A DNA stretch of 64,000 nt, taken from contig NZ_CP036426.1 in NCBI RefSeq assembly GCF_007752535.1, positions 8,556,001-8,620,000 on the forward strand, written 5' to 3'. Each line of letters opens with the position of its first letter. Position 1 is the stretch's first letter. Source of the stretch: Tautonia plasticadhaerens (GTDB taxonomy: Bacteria > Planctomycetota > Planctomycetia > Isosphaerales > Isosphaeraceae). Below are positions 9,301 through 18,146 of this stretch, in pieces. Below the pieces are notes generated by a model, which saw only the letters and a list, made by a program, of their open reading frames with translations, had not been told where the DNA came from and searched no databases. A program made the position numbers and the translations under genes.

Positions 9301-9715
9301 GGAAGCGGACCAGGGACTCCGGCGCCGCATGCGAGCCGGCCAGGATCATCTTCAGGGCGCAGGTGCGGTGGAGCCGGCGGTGGCGAGCCCGGTAGACCAC
9401 CCCCATGCTGCCCCGGCCCAGCTCGCCGAGGATCTCGTAGCCGGGGATGACCGGCAGGGCGCGGCCCGGCCCGTCGGGGCGCCCCCCGCCGCCGAGGTGC
9501 GGCGCGGTCGCGCGGTGTTCGCCCGTCTCCGGGGCCCGGGAGACAGTCTCCGATCGGCCGATCGGGTCCGGGGCGGCCTCCTGTTCTCCCGGGACCGTGG
9601 GCGGCTCCGCCCGTTCGGGCGACGACGGAACCGCGTTCGTCCCGCCGGGGGTCGGGAGGCCGGTTGCCCGGGTGACCTCGGGCGTGCCGCCGGGGTGGGG
9701 TTCGGGATCGCTCAT
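6380..9715 (-). CDS. Membrane-anchored Ser/Thr protein kinase with C-terminal WD40 repeats
   Basis: The 1111-residue protein begins with a disordered Pro/Gly/Glu region (1-90). A Hanks-type kinase domain follows, with Gly-rich loop GELGRGSMGVV (97-107), Lys122, the catalytic HRDLKPAN (Asp215), DFG (233-235), SPSYMAPEQ and DVYALGAILYELLTGRPPF. After an arginine-rich juxtamembrane stretch, one transmembrane helix lies at about 381-402 and a coiled-coil segment follows. About 650 residues then carry a dozen or so WD40 repeats (recurring LAFSPDG and VKLWDVE blades), ending near residue 1105. The kinase is therefore cytoplasmic and the WD40 propellers lie across the membrane, a design common in planctomycetes. 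It is convergent with the histidine kinase. Target proteins and signal are unknown. Confidence 0.95.
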   Translation of the reverse strand: MSDPEPHPGGTPEVTRATGLPTPGGTNAVPSSPERAEPPTVPGEQEAAPDPIGRSETVSRAPETGEHRATAPHLGGGGRPDGPGRALPVIPGYEILGELGRGSMGVVYRARHRRLHRTCALKMILAGSHAAPESLVRFLAEAESVARLQHPHIVAIHHIGEHEQLPFIELEYLGGGSLADRLDGTPRPPRRAAGLIATLAGAIQAAHEAGVVHRDLKPANILLDDHESPKVADFGVAKALGSDTGLTATDSILGSPSYMAPEQAVGHSREVGPAADVYALGAILYELLTGRPPFRGATVLETLEQVKATDPVPPSRLVPGLPRDVETIALKCLQKEPQKRYAAASALAEDLGHFLAGEPIVARPVPSWERLVKWCRRRPAVAAMVAALHLLLASLLVLGLWSDWQIRASREELRRQNAVARIKLALREFEAANIEVARDHLDDCPEDLRGLEWRLVDRLLDRERETFDDHEWHVWDVAYSPDGRRIASVSGGWIYATSAPGRGRLLIRDADTGSVVFEKPGLRHGLYAVAFDPNSGGRSIATGGGLQHSPDGSLELQVIEGRIDVWDTQTSERRTLDIVDGQNVLDLAYSPDGSVLAAAYGLDVSDTHRGYARLWDVATGEPLGEPFEGRPGGVSAVAFSPDGRLLALAAGFSEEGRNQIEIWDVSAQKPELEHCLSGESKLVHSLAFDPSGRFLASAEMGTYLVRLWDVTTGSQVQVFKGHESFVQDVAFSPDGRLLASCAEDHLVKLWDVETAREVETLRGHPGFVLGVAFDPGGNRLVSGDVRGSVKLWDVEPGKPLRLETDGWARRLAFHPDGKRLVTAAAQYSQEHAPQLWDLDTGRLVHSFPGHERGSLSVALSSGDGALLASGGADYVARIWDLETGRQLPVLDHGGQYFIFDVTFHPRDRTRIAAASGDGTVHLWTIDPSGRTPPEATLVARLGVQIQALAFRPPLGRYLAAGTEDGVVHVLDLEEREEVFAVPGLGEWVIDLAYSPDGVLLATANKASDFEPGSATLLDAETGRVLKTLPHPATVRGVAFHPDGTRLATACDDRTVKLWDLATWQDVLTLRGHKAGVLSVAFDPEGRRLASGSIDHTVLVWDTSPVSPALDR

Positions 9716-9903
9716 GGGAGGCCCTCGCCAACCGGGCCGTTGGCTCGCACGGACGCCGGCCGCGTCCGGGACGCGAGCCCCTCCACCTTAAAGGCCCCGA
9801 GGCCACCAGACCAATGAAAACCCGACGTCGGGAGCGATCCGGCCATCGGGGTGCGAGCCGGTCCGGCAGGCGGGGGCCAGGCCCGACCCGCCGTGTCCGG
9901 TCG

Positions 9904-11595
9904 TCAGCCACCATCTCCCGATCGCCAGGCCCGGCTCCGGACCATCTCCCCGCCGCTGACGGCCTTTACCTTCTCAAACCCGAGCTGGCGGAGCAGCCGC
10001 TGGGCGACGTGCGAGCGGACGCCCGTCCGGCAGGAGACGACCGTCTCGGCCGAGGGGTCGAGTTCGTTGATGCGATCGCGCAGCTCATCCAGGGGGATGT
10101 TGATCGGGCGATCGACGCCGGGGAAGGGCTCGTCGGCGACTTCCTTCGGGGTGCGGACGTCGACGAACTGGGGGACGTGGGAGAGGTCGGCGTCGGGCTC
10201 GACGAAGTCGACGAGGCCGTCGAGCTGGTTGCAGGCGGCGAAGGCGGCCATGTGGACCGGGTCCTTGGCGGCGCCGAAGGGGGGGGCGTAGGCGAGGTCG
10301 AGCCCGGCGAGGTCGGCCACGGTGCCGCCGAAGTGCAGGGAGGTGGCGATCACGTCGATCCGCTTGTCGACCCCCTCGCCGCCGAGGGCCTGGGCGCCGA
10401 GGACCTTGCCCGTCCCCGGCTCGTAGACGAGCTTCAGGGTGATCGGCTCGGCGCCGGGGTAGTATCCGGCGTGGTTGTTGGAGACGACGACGACGCTCCG
10501 GGCCGGGCGGTCGAGGCGCCGGGCGAGCGTCATCGTCAGGCCGGTCATCGCGGCGACCCGGTCGAAGCAGCGGACGATGGCCGTGCCGAAGACCTCGGCC
10601 ATCGGCCGGGACCGTCCCGAGGCGGCGTGTTCCCCGGCGATCCGCCCGGCCCGGTTGGCCGGCCCGGCCAGGGCGACCCGCATCGGCGACCCGGTCGGGC
10701 CGTAGGGATACTCGGCGGCGTCGCCGACGGCGTAAATGTCGGGGTCGCTCGTCTGCATGAATTCATTCGTCGCGATCCCGCCGCCGGGCCCGTCGCCGAC
10801 CTCCAGCCCGGCGTCCCGGGCCAGCCCCAGGTTCGGCCGGACGCCGAGGCCGAGGATGACGACCTCGGCGTCGACCTCGGCACCACTCTTGAGGAGGACG
10901 CCCCGGGCCCTGCCGTCGGGGCCGGTGAGGACGGCCTCGATGCCGTCCCCCAGGTGCAGGTCGACCCCTCGGCTCCGCAGGTCGTCCTCGATGGGGCGGA
11001 CCATCTCGGGGTCGAACAGGGGGAGGATCTGGGGTTGCAGCTCGGCCAGGGCGACCCTGAAGCCGAGCCGGGAGAGCTGCTCGACCATCTCCAGGCCGAT
11101 GTAGCCGGCGCCGATCACGGCGGCGATCCTCGCCCCGGAGGCGTCGACGGCGGCCTTGATGCGGTCGGTGTCCTCCAGGTTCCTCAGGGTGAAGACGCCG
11201 GGCGCGTCGGCCCCCTCCAGTGGGGGCACCAGCGGGGAGGCGCCGGGGGCGAGGATCAGCCGGTCATACGATTGCGCGTAGTCTCCTCCCGAGGCGTGGT
11301 CGCGGACGGTGACCGTCTTCGCCTGCCGGTCGATGGAGACGACCTCCTGGCGGGTCCTCACGTCGAGGCGGAAGCGTCGTTCGAGCAGCTCACTCGGGGC
11401 GACGAGGAGCTTCTCGCGATCGGCGATCTCGCCGCCGATGTAGTAGGGCAGGCCGCAGTTGGCGAAGGAGACGTGCCCGTCCTTCTCGAAGAGGATGATC
11501 CGGGCATGCTCGTCGATCCTCCTGGCCCGGGCCGCGGCCGAAGCCCCCCCGGCCACGCCGCCGACGATCACGATGGTCCGTCCCGAAGCGTTCAT
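9904..11595 (-). CDS. CoA-disulfide reductase / pyridine nucleotide-disulfide oxidoreductase with rhodanese domain
   Basis: The 563-residue FAD enzyme has an N-terminal FAD dinucleotide fold (IVIVGGVAGGASAAARARR, 8-26) and the single redox Cys47 in SFANCGLPYY, diagnostic of the CoA-disulfide reductase branch. An NAD(P)H-binding site (VIGAGYIGLEM), the GDAAE FAD motif and a C-terminal dimerisation domain follow. A rhodanese domain occupies roughly residues 465-555, with catalytic Cys522 in VSCRTGVRS. Fused CoADR-rhodanese proteins are known to reduce CoA or polysulfide disulfides with NAD(P)H. It is likely cytoplasmic and involved in thiol redox or sulfane-sulfur metabolism. The start follows GGGAGGGA. 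Neighbours give no further clue. Confidence 0.9.
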   Translation of the reverse strand: MNASGRTIVIVGGVAGGASAAARARRIDEHARIILFEKDGHVSFANCGLPYYIGGEIADREKLLVAPSELLERRFRLDVRTRQEVVSIDRQAKTVTVRDHASGGDYAQSYDRLILAPGASPLVPPLEGADAPGVFTLRNLEDTDRIKAAVDASGARIAAVIGAGYIGLEMVEQLSRLGFRVALAELQPQILPLFDPEMVRPIEDDLRSRGVDLHLGDGIEAVLTGPDGRARGVLLKSGAEVDAEVVILGLGVRPNLGLARDAGLEVGDGPGGGIATNEFMQTSDPDIYAVGDAAEYPYGPTGSPMRVALAGPANRAGRIAGEHAASGRSRPMAEVFGTAIVRCFDRVAAMTGLTMTLARRLDRPARSVVVVSNNHAGYYPGAEPITLKLVYEPGTGKVLGAQALGGEGVDKRIDVIATSLHFGGTVADLAGLDLAYAPPFGAAKDPVHMAAFAACNQLDGLVDFVEPDADLSHVPQFVDVRTPKEVADEPFPGVDRPINIPLDELRDRINELDPSAETVVSCRTGVRSHVAQRLLRQLGFEKVKAVSGGEMVRSRAWRSGDGG

Positions 11596-11702
11596 CGGAC
11601 TGTCCCTCCCGACCCTGGCGCCCCGGCCCCTCGCCGGCCGCCCGGACCGCGCGGCTCGAAGCTCGGGCCCCCGAGCCCTCGGGGGCGGGGCACCCCGGCC
11701 GA

Positions 11703-13682
11703 CTACTTAACTCCATGCCGATATTGTAGCAGAAGTCCGGCCGAGATCGAGCCGAGCAGGAGCAGGGCCCCGGCCGCCTGGATCGCCAGGCCGAGGGCCA
11801 GGCCGGTCGGCACGATCCGAAGCTCCAGGACCCCCCGGGCGTCGGCCCGGGCGACGAAGGGCCGGTCCCACTCCACGCATCGGAGGTCGGCGAAGGGCCG
11901 GTCGCCGTTGACGAGCCACCAGGAGCCGGGGTTCTGGTTGATCCGGAGGTCCTGATGCGGTTCGACCCGATAGACGACCCGGTTCGGGGTCCAGGACTCC
12001 GGCTCGACGGGGCCGCGCTCGGTCCAGGCCTCGCCGACGTAGTCGGGGTGGCCGAGCCAGAGGCGGGCGGTCGAGGCGCCGGTGTCGTAGCCGAGGATCG
12101 GCTGGATCGCCCGGATCGTGCCGTAGCCCCGGAGCGTGTTCGGGTAAGCCGGGGCGCGTTCGAGGTTGATCGGCCGGTCGACGGGGGGGGAGGGGAGCCG
12201 CTCCCCCGTCGGCGGGGGGCCGAGCGCGACGGGGAGGGCCCGGTGGCCGAAGGCGATCAGGTCGGCCCCCAGCGCCAGCACGAGGGCGGCGCCCAGCCCC
12301 CGGGCCCCTCGCGTCGGGTTCGAGCGGAGCCAGGACACCGCGTCGCCCACGGCGAGGCCGACGCCGAGCATCGCGGCGATCCGCCAACGCGTGACCACGT
12401 GCATCGTCTCGAAGACCGGCCAGTACGACAGCCAGAAGCTCGGCTGGGTCCAGTGCACCGCCCCTAGGGCCAGCGCGAAGGCCAGGACCGCCAGCGAGTG
12501 CCACCAGCGCCACCCCCGCACCAGGCTGGCCGCCAGCAGGGCCACGCCGATGAGGCCGATGGCGCAGTTGGACTCCCAGAAGATGGGCACGGAGACGGAT
12601 CGGAGGTCGTCGATCGAGGGACGATGGAGCATCTGCTCCGGGTAGGCCATCAGGCGGAGGTCGATCATCATGTTGCCGTGCCGGGGGAAGTCGCGCATCA
12701 GGGCGGCCATCGGCCCGACCCGCCAGCCGGTCAGCACGAGCATCAGCCCGACGGCGAGGAGTCCGTGCCGGGCGTATCGCCGGCGTCGCGTGCCCTCCTC
12801 GACCCGGAGGCCACGCAAGACGACGGCCGAGGCGATGAGCAGGGCGTAGACGCTCGGATACGAGACGCCGTTGAGCACGTCGAACGCCGCCCAGAGGCCC
12901 AGCGCCACCCCCTGCCCCGGCCGGTCGGCCAGGCGGCAGGCGTGGTAGGCGAGCCAGGGCATGGCGCAGAAGCTCATGGTGACATAAAGGCCCGCCACCG
13001 TGTAGACGATCATCCCGCCGTGCAGGCCGAAGACCAAGCCGACGGCGCAGGAGGCCCAGGGGTCTCCCAGCCAGAGCCTCCCCAGGCGTCGGGCGCCCTC
13101 GACGGCGATCATCAGGCAGACGACGGCCGACAGCCTCAGCCCGGCCCCGGTGCCCAGCAGCAGGGCCAGGGGGGTCATCAGCGGGACGAGGCTGCACTGC
13201 GGGTCGGCCGCCAGCGGGAACCCGCCACGGTTCCAGGGGTTCCACCAGGGGAACTGGCGGTACTCGAGGACGGTCTTGCGGACGGCCTCGTACGCCTGCA
13301 AGTAGAAATCCCAGTCGCCGTAGCCGAGCCCCGGCCGGGACAGCAGCGGCCAGGCCAGGGACGCAGTCGCCGCCGCCAGCACCCACGGCAACGCCCGCCC
13401 GGCAGGCCCGGCCGCCGATCCTTGCCCCTCGACGGCCGGCCAACGGTCCCCCGGCCGGACCCACAGCAGCCGGGCGATCCCCAGGCCGATCAGCCCGAGG
13501 AAGGCGAGCATCCCCGCCCCCCTCCGCACCGGCCAGGGGATCGCCATGAACAGGTCGGGGGCGAGCAGGGCGACGAAGGCCAGGGGGACCGCCAGCAGGG
13601 CGGCCGCCCTCGGCCTCCGGCGGATCTGCCGCCACGCCCGGGCGAGGGCGCGGCCCGCGAGGCGGGGGAGGTTCGCGCTCAC
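11703..13682 (-). CDS. Large polytopic membrane protein, unknown function
   Basis: The 659-residue protein has a basic N-terminus and about a dozen hydrophobic segments, including pairs near residues 30-70, 95-120, 165-250 and 275-420 and a last one near 630-655. A long polar region at about 495-630 is rich in Trp, Pro and Arg and lies between the final helices. The early loop GLGYGDWDFYLQAYEA and the WNPWNRGGFPL stretch resemble the periplasmic loops of YfhO-like or GT-C type membrane proteins. That resemblance is weak, and no catalytic motif could be fixed. It starts at GTG. A role in glycan or cell-envelope assembly is only a guess from topology. It lies just upstream of the CoA-disulfide reductase on the same strand. 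Confidence 0.75.
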   Translation of the reverse strand: MSANLPRLAGRALARAWRQIRRRPRAAALLAVPLAFVALLAPDLFMAIPWPVRRGAGMLAFLGLIGLGIARLLWVRPGDRWPAVEGQGSAAGPAGRALPWVLAAATASLAWPLLSRPGLGYGDWDFYLQAYEAVRKTVLEYRQFPWWNPWNRGGFPLAADPQCSLVPLMTPLALLLGTGAGLRLSAVVCLMIAVEGARRLGRLWLGDPWASCAVGLVFGLHGGMIVYTVAGLYVTMSFCAMPWLAYHACRLADRPGQGVALGLWAAFDVLNGVSYPSVYALLIASAVVLRGLRVEEGTRRRRYARHGLLAVGLMLVLTGWRVGPMAALMRDFPRHGNMMIDLRLMAYPEQMLHRPSIDDLRSVSVPIFWESNCAIGLIGVALLAASLVRGWRWWHSLAVLAFALALGAVHWTQPSFWLSYWPVFETMHVVTRWRIAAMLGVGLAVGDAVSWLRSNPTRGARGLGAALVLALGADLIAFGHRALPVALGPPPTGERLPSPPVDRPINLERAPAYPNTLRGYGTIRAIQPILGYDTGASTARLWLGHPDYVGEAWTERGPVEPESWTPNRVVYRVEPHQDLRINQNPGSWWLVNGDRPFADLRCVEWDRPFVARADARGVLELRIVPTGLALGLAIQAAGALLLLGSISAGLLLQYRHGVK

Positions 13683-13764
13683 ATCCGCCTCGGTGAAGGC
13701 ATATTCATGGACGACGAGATGAGAGAGGCCGGGGCCCGGGCCCCGGCCGGGGTCCTTGGCCGGG

Positions 13765-15039
13765 TCAGGCGATGTCGGTCACGCCGGGGATGGGGATGGG
13801 GTAGTTGGGGGCGTCTCCCCAGTCGTAGGACTCGGGGCCGAGGCGCTCGGGGCTGTTGAGGGCCTCGTCCCAGGTGAAGGTCTTGCCGGTGTAGGCGACC
13901 ATGCGGCCCATGATCGCCAGCAGGGTGGAGACGGCGCCCTGCTCGCCGTTGTTGATCGGCTTGCCGGCGCGGAGGGCGGCGTACATCTCGTCGTGCTCGG
14001 TCTGGTACATGTTGTTGCTCTCGCCCCGGTACCGCCAGCGGTTCTCCCCGCTGATCCGGTTGCCGAAGACGTCGCACACGCCCTTGGCGCCGATGACGTA
14101 GTCCTTCACCTGGTTGTCGGTGTTGGGCCAGTGTCGGCAGTGGTGGTAGCCGCGGACGTCGTCGGGGTACTCGTAGACGACGGAGAAGTGGTCGTAGATG
14201 TTGCCGTACCGCTCGGCGGTGCGGACCTGCCGGCCGCCGACGCCCCAGGCCCGCTCGGGCAGGGCGCCCTTCATGGCCCAGTTCATGGTGTCGATGCCGT
14301 GGACGGCCTGCTCGACGATGTGGTCGCCGGAGAGCCAGGTGTAGTAGTACCAGTTGCGGAGCTGGTACTCCATGTCGCTGGAGCACTCTTCGCGGGTCTT
14401 GCGGGGCTCCCAGACGCCCTGGCTGTTGTAGGTGGTCTCGATGGCCCGGATGTCGCCGATGGCGCCGTCGAAGACCTGCTGCATGGTGGCGCGTCGGGGC
14501 TCGTGGTAGCGCCAGCAGAAGCCGTTGACGATGGAGAGGCCCTTCTCGGCGGCGTCCCGGACGGACTGGAGGTACTGGCGGAGGCCGGCCGGGTCGACGG
14601 CCATCGGCTTCTCGACGAAGGCGTGCTTGTTCTGCTCGACGGCGTAGGCCAGGTGCAGGGGGCGGAAGTGGGGGGTGGTGGTGAGGACGACGACGTCGCA
14701 GGAGTCGATGACGTCCTTGTAGGCGTCGAAGCCGACGAACATCGAGTCCTCGGTCACGTCGACGCGGTCGCCGATCCGGGAGCGGATGAGGGTCTGGAGG
14801 CTGGACTCCATGCGGTCCTTGAACAGCTCGGCCATGGAGACGAGGCGGCAGCCCTCGTCGGCGGTGAGCGCCTGCTCGGCGGCGCCGGTGCCGCGCCCGC
14901 CGCAGCCGACCAGGCCGACCCGGATGGTGTCGGTGCCGGCGGCGTGGGCGACGTGGGCCAGGTTGACCGTCGCCGCGGCTCCGGCGGCGGCGGCCGAGTT
15001 CATCAGGAAGACGCGGCGGTTGGAGCTGCCGTTTCGCAT
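13765..15039 (-). CDS. Gfo/Idh/MocA family oxidoreductase with twin-arginine-type leader
   Basis: The ATG at 15039 follows GAGGGAGG and is preferred over the longer open frame. The 424-residue protein starts with an SNRRVFL twin-arginine-like motif and a hydrophobic Ala-rich leader (about residues 5-34), so export of the folded enzyme via Tat is likely. The Rossmann motif VGLVGCGGRGTG, the FVEKPMAVD motif near the cofactor/substrate site and the C-terminal alpha/beta domain identify the family. Such enzymes use NAD(P) bound tightly to oxidise or reduce sugars or related compounds. Planctomycetes carry many exported paralogues, often with unknown substrates. No dedicated operon partner is visible. 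Confidence 0.93.
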   Translation of the reverse strand: MRNGSSNRRVFLMNSAAAAGAAATVNLAHVAHAAGTDTIRVGLVGCGGRGTGAAEQALTADEGCRLVSMAELFKDRMESSLQTLIRSRIGDRVDVTEDSMFVGFDAYKDVIDSCDVVVLTTTPHFRPLHLAYAVEQNKHAFVEKPMAVDPAGLRQYLQSVRDAAEKGLSIVNGFCWRYHEPRRATMQQVFDGAIGDIRAIETTYNSQGVWEPRKTREECSSDMEYQLRNWYYYTWLSGDHIVEQAVHGIDTMNWAMKGALPERAWGVGGRQVRTAERYGNIYDHFSVVYEYPDDVRGYHHCRHWPNTDNQVKDYVIGAKGVCDVFGNRISGENRWRYRGESNNMYQTEHDEMYAALRAGKPINNGEQGAVSTLLAIMGRMVAYTGKTFTWDEALNSPERLGPESYDWGDAPNYPIPIPGVTDIA

Positions 15040-15202
15040 CGGGTGGGCCTCCCTCGGTCCTGTCGGGGTGGGTGGGCGAGTCCGGTCCTCCGGGGGCAGC
15101 CCTGCGGGCCCGGCTCGGGGTCGAGCCGGGCCGGGCGGGTCACGCCCGGCGGAGAGGGTGGGGAAGGCACACCTTAACATGGGTTGCACACCGTCGATAG
15201 GG

Positions 15203-15231
15203 ATGACCTCCGGCCCGATCGCCCGTACAAT
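15203..15231 (+). promoter_or_regulatory. Candidate promoter of the DUF4058 gene
   Basis: ATGACC (15203-15208), 17-bp spacer, TACAAT (15226-15231). The -10 is five of six to consensus. The start codon is 48 bp downstream. Confidence 0.48.
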
Positions 15232-15278
15232 CTCCCCCAGGCGAGGTCGGCCGACGCCCGACGAGGAGCCCGAGCCCG

Positions 15279-16094
15279 ATGCCCACCATCTTCCCCGGCA
15301 TGGACCCGTACCTGGAGCACCCGAGCCTCTGGCCGGGCTTCCACAACTGGTTCATCATCTCGATGGCCGAGGCGATGCAGCAGCGGCTCCGGCCGCGCTA
15401 CCTCGCCGCGGTCGAGGCGAGGGTCTACATCGAGGGGGGCGACCGGGACGTGATCCCCGACGTCCTGATCCGACGTCCCGGCCCCCGGCCCGATGGCCCC
15501 GGGCCCGGGGGACGCCAGGCCGTCGCCGTCGCGGAGGAGGACGGGCCGGTGATCGTCCGGGCCGCTCCGGGGGTCGAGGTCAACGAGTCGTACCTGACGA
15601 TCCTCGACCGCTCCTCGGGCCTCCGGGTGGTGACGGTAATCGAGCTGCTCAGCCCCTCGAACAAGTGCCGGGGGCCGGGCCGATCGCTCTACAGGCAGAA
15701 GCAGCGCGACGTCCTGGGGAGCGACGCCCACCTCGTCGAGCTGGACCTGCTCCGCACCGGCCGGCACACCGTCGCCGTGCCCGGAGGGCTGGCCGAATCC
15801 CGAGGGCCGTATCACTACCTCATCTGCGTCACCCGGGCCCGACGTCCCCGGGACGAGTTCGAACTCTACCCCCGGTCCCTCCGGCGCCCCCTGCCGACCC
15901 TCTCCATCCCCCTGGCCGACCCCGACCCCGACCTCCGCCTCGACCTCAACCCCGTCCTCTCCCGGACCTACGACGCCGGCTCCTACCGGGACCGGATCGA
16001 CTACGCCCGCCCCTGCCGCCCGGCGCTCTCGGACGAGGATCAAGCCTGGGCCGATGGGCTGATCCGGCGGCCCGAGCCCCCGGCCGATGTCTGA
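15279..16094 (+). CDS. DUF4058 family protein
   Basis: The 271-residue protein opens with the family signature FPGMDPYLEHPSLWPGFHNW (residues 5-24). It carries the second signature VVTVIELLSPSNK near residue 112-124, followed by the conserved LVELDLLR. DUF4058 proteins are common in planctomycetes and cyanobacteria and look like restriction-endonuclease-fold (Uma2-like) proteins, although no activity is established. No signal peptide is present, so it is likely cytoplasmic. It has its own promoter and stands 150 bp before the vault-like gene. Family call is confident; function is unknown. Confidence 0.9.
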   Translation: MPTIFPGMDPYLEHPSLWPGFHNWFIISMAEAMQQRLRPRYLAAVEARVYIEGGDRDVIPDVLIRRPGPRPDGPGPGGRQAVAVAEEDGPVIVRAAPGVEVNESYLTILDRSSGLRVVTVIELLSPSNKCRGPGRSLYRQKQRDVLGSDAHLVELDLLRTGRHTVAVPGGLAESRGPYHYLICVTRARRPRDEFELYPRSLRRPLPTLSIPLADPDPDLRLDLNPVLSRTYDAGSYRDRIDYARPCRPALSDEDQAWADGLIRRPEPPADV

Positions 16095-16245
16095 GGCCCG
16101 ATCGGCCCGACGCCGGGGCGTCGGCCCGGCCCCTCCTCGGGCCTTCGATGGGAGGTTTGGCGTAATCCTGCAATGATGACGCGCATGCATGGCCTGGTTG
16201 GGTGGTGACGATGTGCCGTTCGGGACGCAATCGGGGGGCTGATCG

Positions 16246-18111
16246 ATGGAGTATCGCTACCTCGGGACCCGGGGGGCGCTGAACGAGACCAGCGGCGAGG
16301 AGCCGTCGGCTTCTCCGCCACCCCCGCCACCCATGGGGAGGGCGTCGGCGGGGGGATGGGCGTCGGGCGATTCGGGGTCGAGTCTCGTCCGGGAGCGGGC
16401 CGTGCTGGCGGGCCTGATGCCGGTGGAGGTGGCCTTCGAGCAGGACGTGGTCCCCCTGGAGGTGGAGGGGGAGGCGCTGGTCGTCGGCGCCCTCGACGGG
16501 GACGACATCGCCAAGGCCGACAAGCTCTCGTTCAGCCTGGCCAGGCCGGTGAAGCTCCGGCAGGTGGGATGGCACGAGCTTCGGCTGAAGCGGGAGGCCC
16601 TCTATGGGAGCCCGAGGCGGTCCCGGGGACAGGCGGTGCTGGCGTCGAGGACGAGGTCCGCACCCTGGTCCGACGACTTCTTCGAGGCGGATGCGGTGAC
16701 CGCGTCGGGGAGGGGCGGCGCGTCGACCCTCTCCTACTCCGCGGGCGAGGACCTGGATCGACCGCCCGGCCACGCCCCGGTCGCTCCCCACGAGGGCCGG
16801 TCGGGGTTCCTGGCGAGCATCGACACGACCAAACCTTTGGGAGGGCCGGCCGGCATGTTCCTCTACACGGTCGAGGAAGGGCAGCGCGTCCTGCTGAGGC
16901 GGTCGGACGGGACGATGGACGTCGTCGTCGGCCCGAAGCGGGTCTGGCGCGGTCGCAACGTGTTCCGGGCGATGACGCACCACGTCGCCCACCCGGGTGA
17001 TTATCTGATCATCCGGTATCGGGACGGGCGGCAGGAGCACCTGGCCGGCCCTTCGGAGGTCTGGTTCGACCCGAGGGCGCACCAGGCGATCGAGCGGCAG
17101 GAGGCGCTGCAACTGGCCGCCAAGGAGGCGGTGGTCGTCTACAGCCAGAAGGAGGGGACCGGCGTGGTGCAGCGGAGGGTCGAGTACGGCCCGGCGCTGT
17201 TCATCCCCAGGCCGGGGGAGTGGCTGCACACGTTCTCCTGGCACGCCTCGAGGGGCGGGTCGAAGGGCGTGGTCAAGGTGCCCAACGGGCTGGTCTTCCA
17301 GAAGCTCTGGTTGATGCCGGACCAGATGTATCACGACGTGACCGACGTCCGCACAGCCGACGACGCCGTGCTGACGATCCGCCTGATGATCTTCTTCGAG
17401 CTGGTCGACATCGACCGGATGCTCGACGCCACCCACGACCCGATCGGCGACTTCGTCAACGCCGCCTCCAGCGACGTGGTCGACTTCACCGGCCGTCACG
17501 ACTTCGAGTCGTTCAAGCGGAACACCGAACGCCTGAACGAGCTGGAGGCCTATCGCCAGCTCTCGGGCCGGGCAAGCCAGTGCGGCTACCGGATCAACAA
17601 GGTCGTCTATCGGGGCTACGGCGCGGCCGAGCGGCTCCAGCAGATGCACGACCAGGCGATCGAGGCCCGGACCCGATTGCAGCTGGATCGGGCCACCGAG
17701 CAGCAGGCGCAGGACCTGGAGAACTTCCGGCTCGACAGCCAGCTCGCCAGGGCCGGGAAGCGCCGGGGGGAACAGTCGTCGGAGGTCTCGCACGACCTGG
17801 AGATCGCCGCACAGAAGCACGAGGCCCAACTGAGGCGGTCGGAGGCCGTCGCCGTGGCGGGCCGGGAGCGGCGACGGCTCGACGCCGAGCAGGGCCGGTC
17901 GCTCCGGGCCCTGGAAGACGCCCGGAGGCGGGAGCACCTGGCCTCGCTCAGGGACCTGGGCGTGGACCTGACGGCCTATCTCACCCAGGGCCGGGCCGAT
18001 CGGGTCATCGAGGTCCGGGGCCGGGGCGGCGACGGCGCGACCCACGTCCACCTGGAGCCGGGCCCGGGCCCGATCGCCCCCCCCAAAAGGGAAGGGCCCG
18101 AGGCGGGTTGA
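16246..18111 (+). CDS. Vault/SPFH-like protein with an MshEN-like N-terminal domain
   Basis: The 621-residue protein has several parts. Residues 50-118 resemble the GspE/MshEN N-terminal domain (LMPVEVAFEQDVVPLEVEGE, then ALVVGALDGDDI). A low-complexity linker runs from 120 to 200. Residues 203-335 contain beta-rich segments (TVEEGQRVLLRRSDG, VGPKRVWRGR, HPGDYLIIRYRDG, YGPALFIPRPGEW) that look like major-vault-protein repeats. Residues 345-470 form an SPFH/shoulder-like domain (TADDAVLTIRLMIFFELVDI). A long charged coiled coil at 470-570 follows, ending in a short tail. There is no signal peptide. The order of repeats, shoulder and long helix parallels eukaryotic MVP, so self-assembly into a large particle or ring is a reasonable hypothesis. 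It is convergent with the envelope gene cluster. Confidence 0.7.
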   Translation: MEYRYLGTRGALNETSGEEPSASPPPPPPMGRASAGGWASGDSGSSLVRERAVLAGLMPVEVAFEQDVVPLEVEGEALVVGALDGDDIAKADKLSFSLARPVKLRQVGWHELRLKREALYGSPRRSRGQAVLASRTRSAPWSDDFFEADAVTASGRGGASTLSYSAGEDLDRPPGHAPVAPHEGRSGFLASIDTTKPLGGPAGMFLYTVEEGQRVLLRRSDGTMDVVVGPKRVWRGRNVFRAMTHHVAHPGDYLIIRYRDGRQEHLAGPSEVWFDPRAHQAIERQEALQLAAKEAVVVYSQKEGTGVVQRRVEYGPALFIPRPGEWLHTFSWHASRGGSKGVVKVPNGLVFQKLWLMPDQMYHDVTDVRTADDAVLTIRLMIFFELVDIDRMLDATHDPIGDFVNAASSDVVDFTGRHDFESFKRNTERLNELEAYRQLSGRASQCGYRINKVVYRGYGAAERLQQMHDQAIEARTRLQLDRATEQQAQDLENFRLDSQLARAGKRRGEQSSEVSHDLEIAAQKHEAQLRRSEAVAVAGRERRRLDAEQGRSLRALEDARRREHLASLRDLGVDLTAYLTQGRADRVIEVRGRGGDGATHVHLEPGPGPIAPPKREGPEAG

Positions 18112-18146
18112 TCGGGGACAGGCACGGCGATCGGCCAAAACACGAA

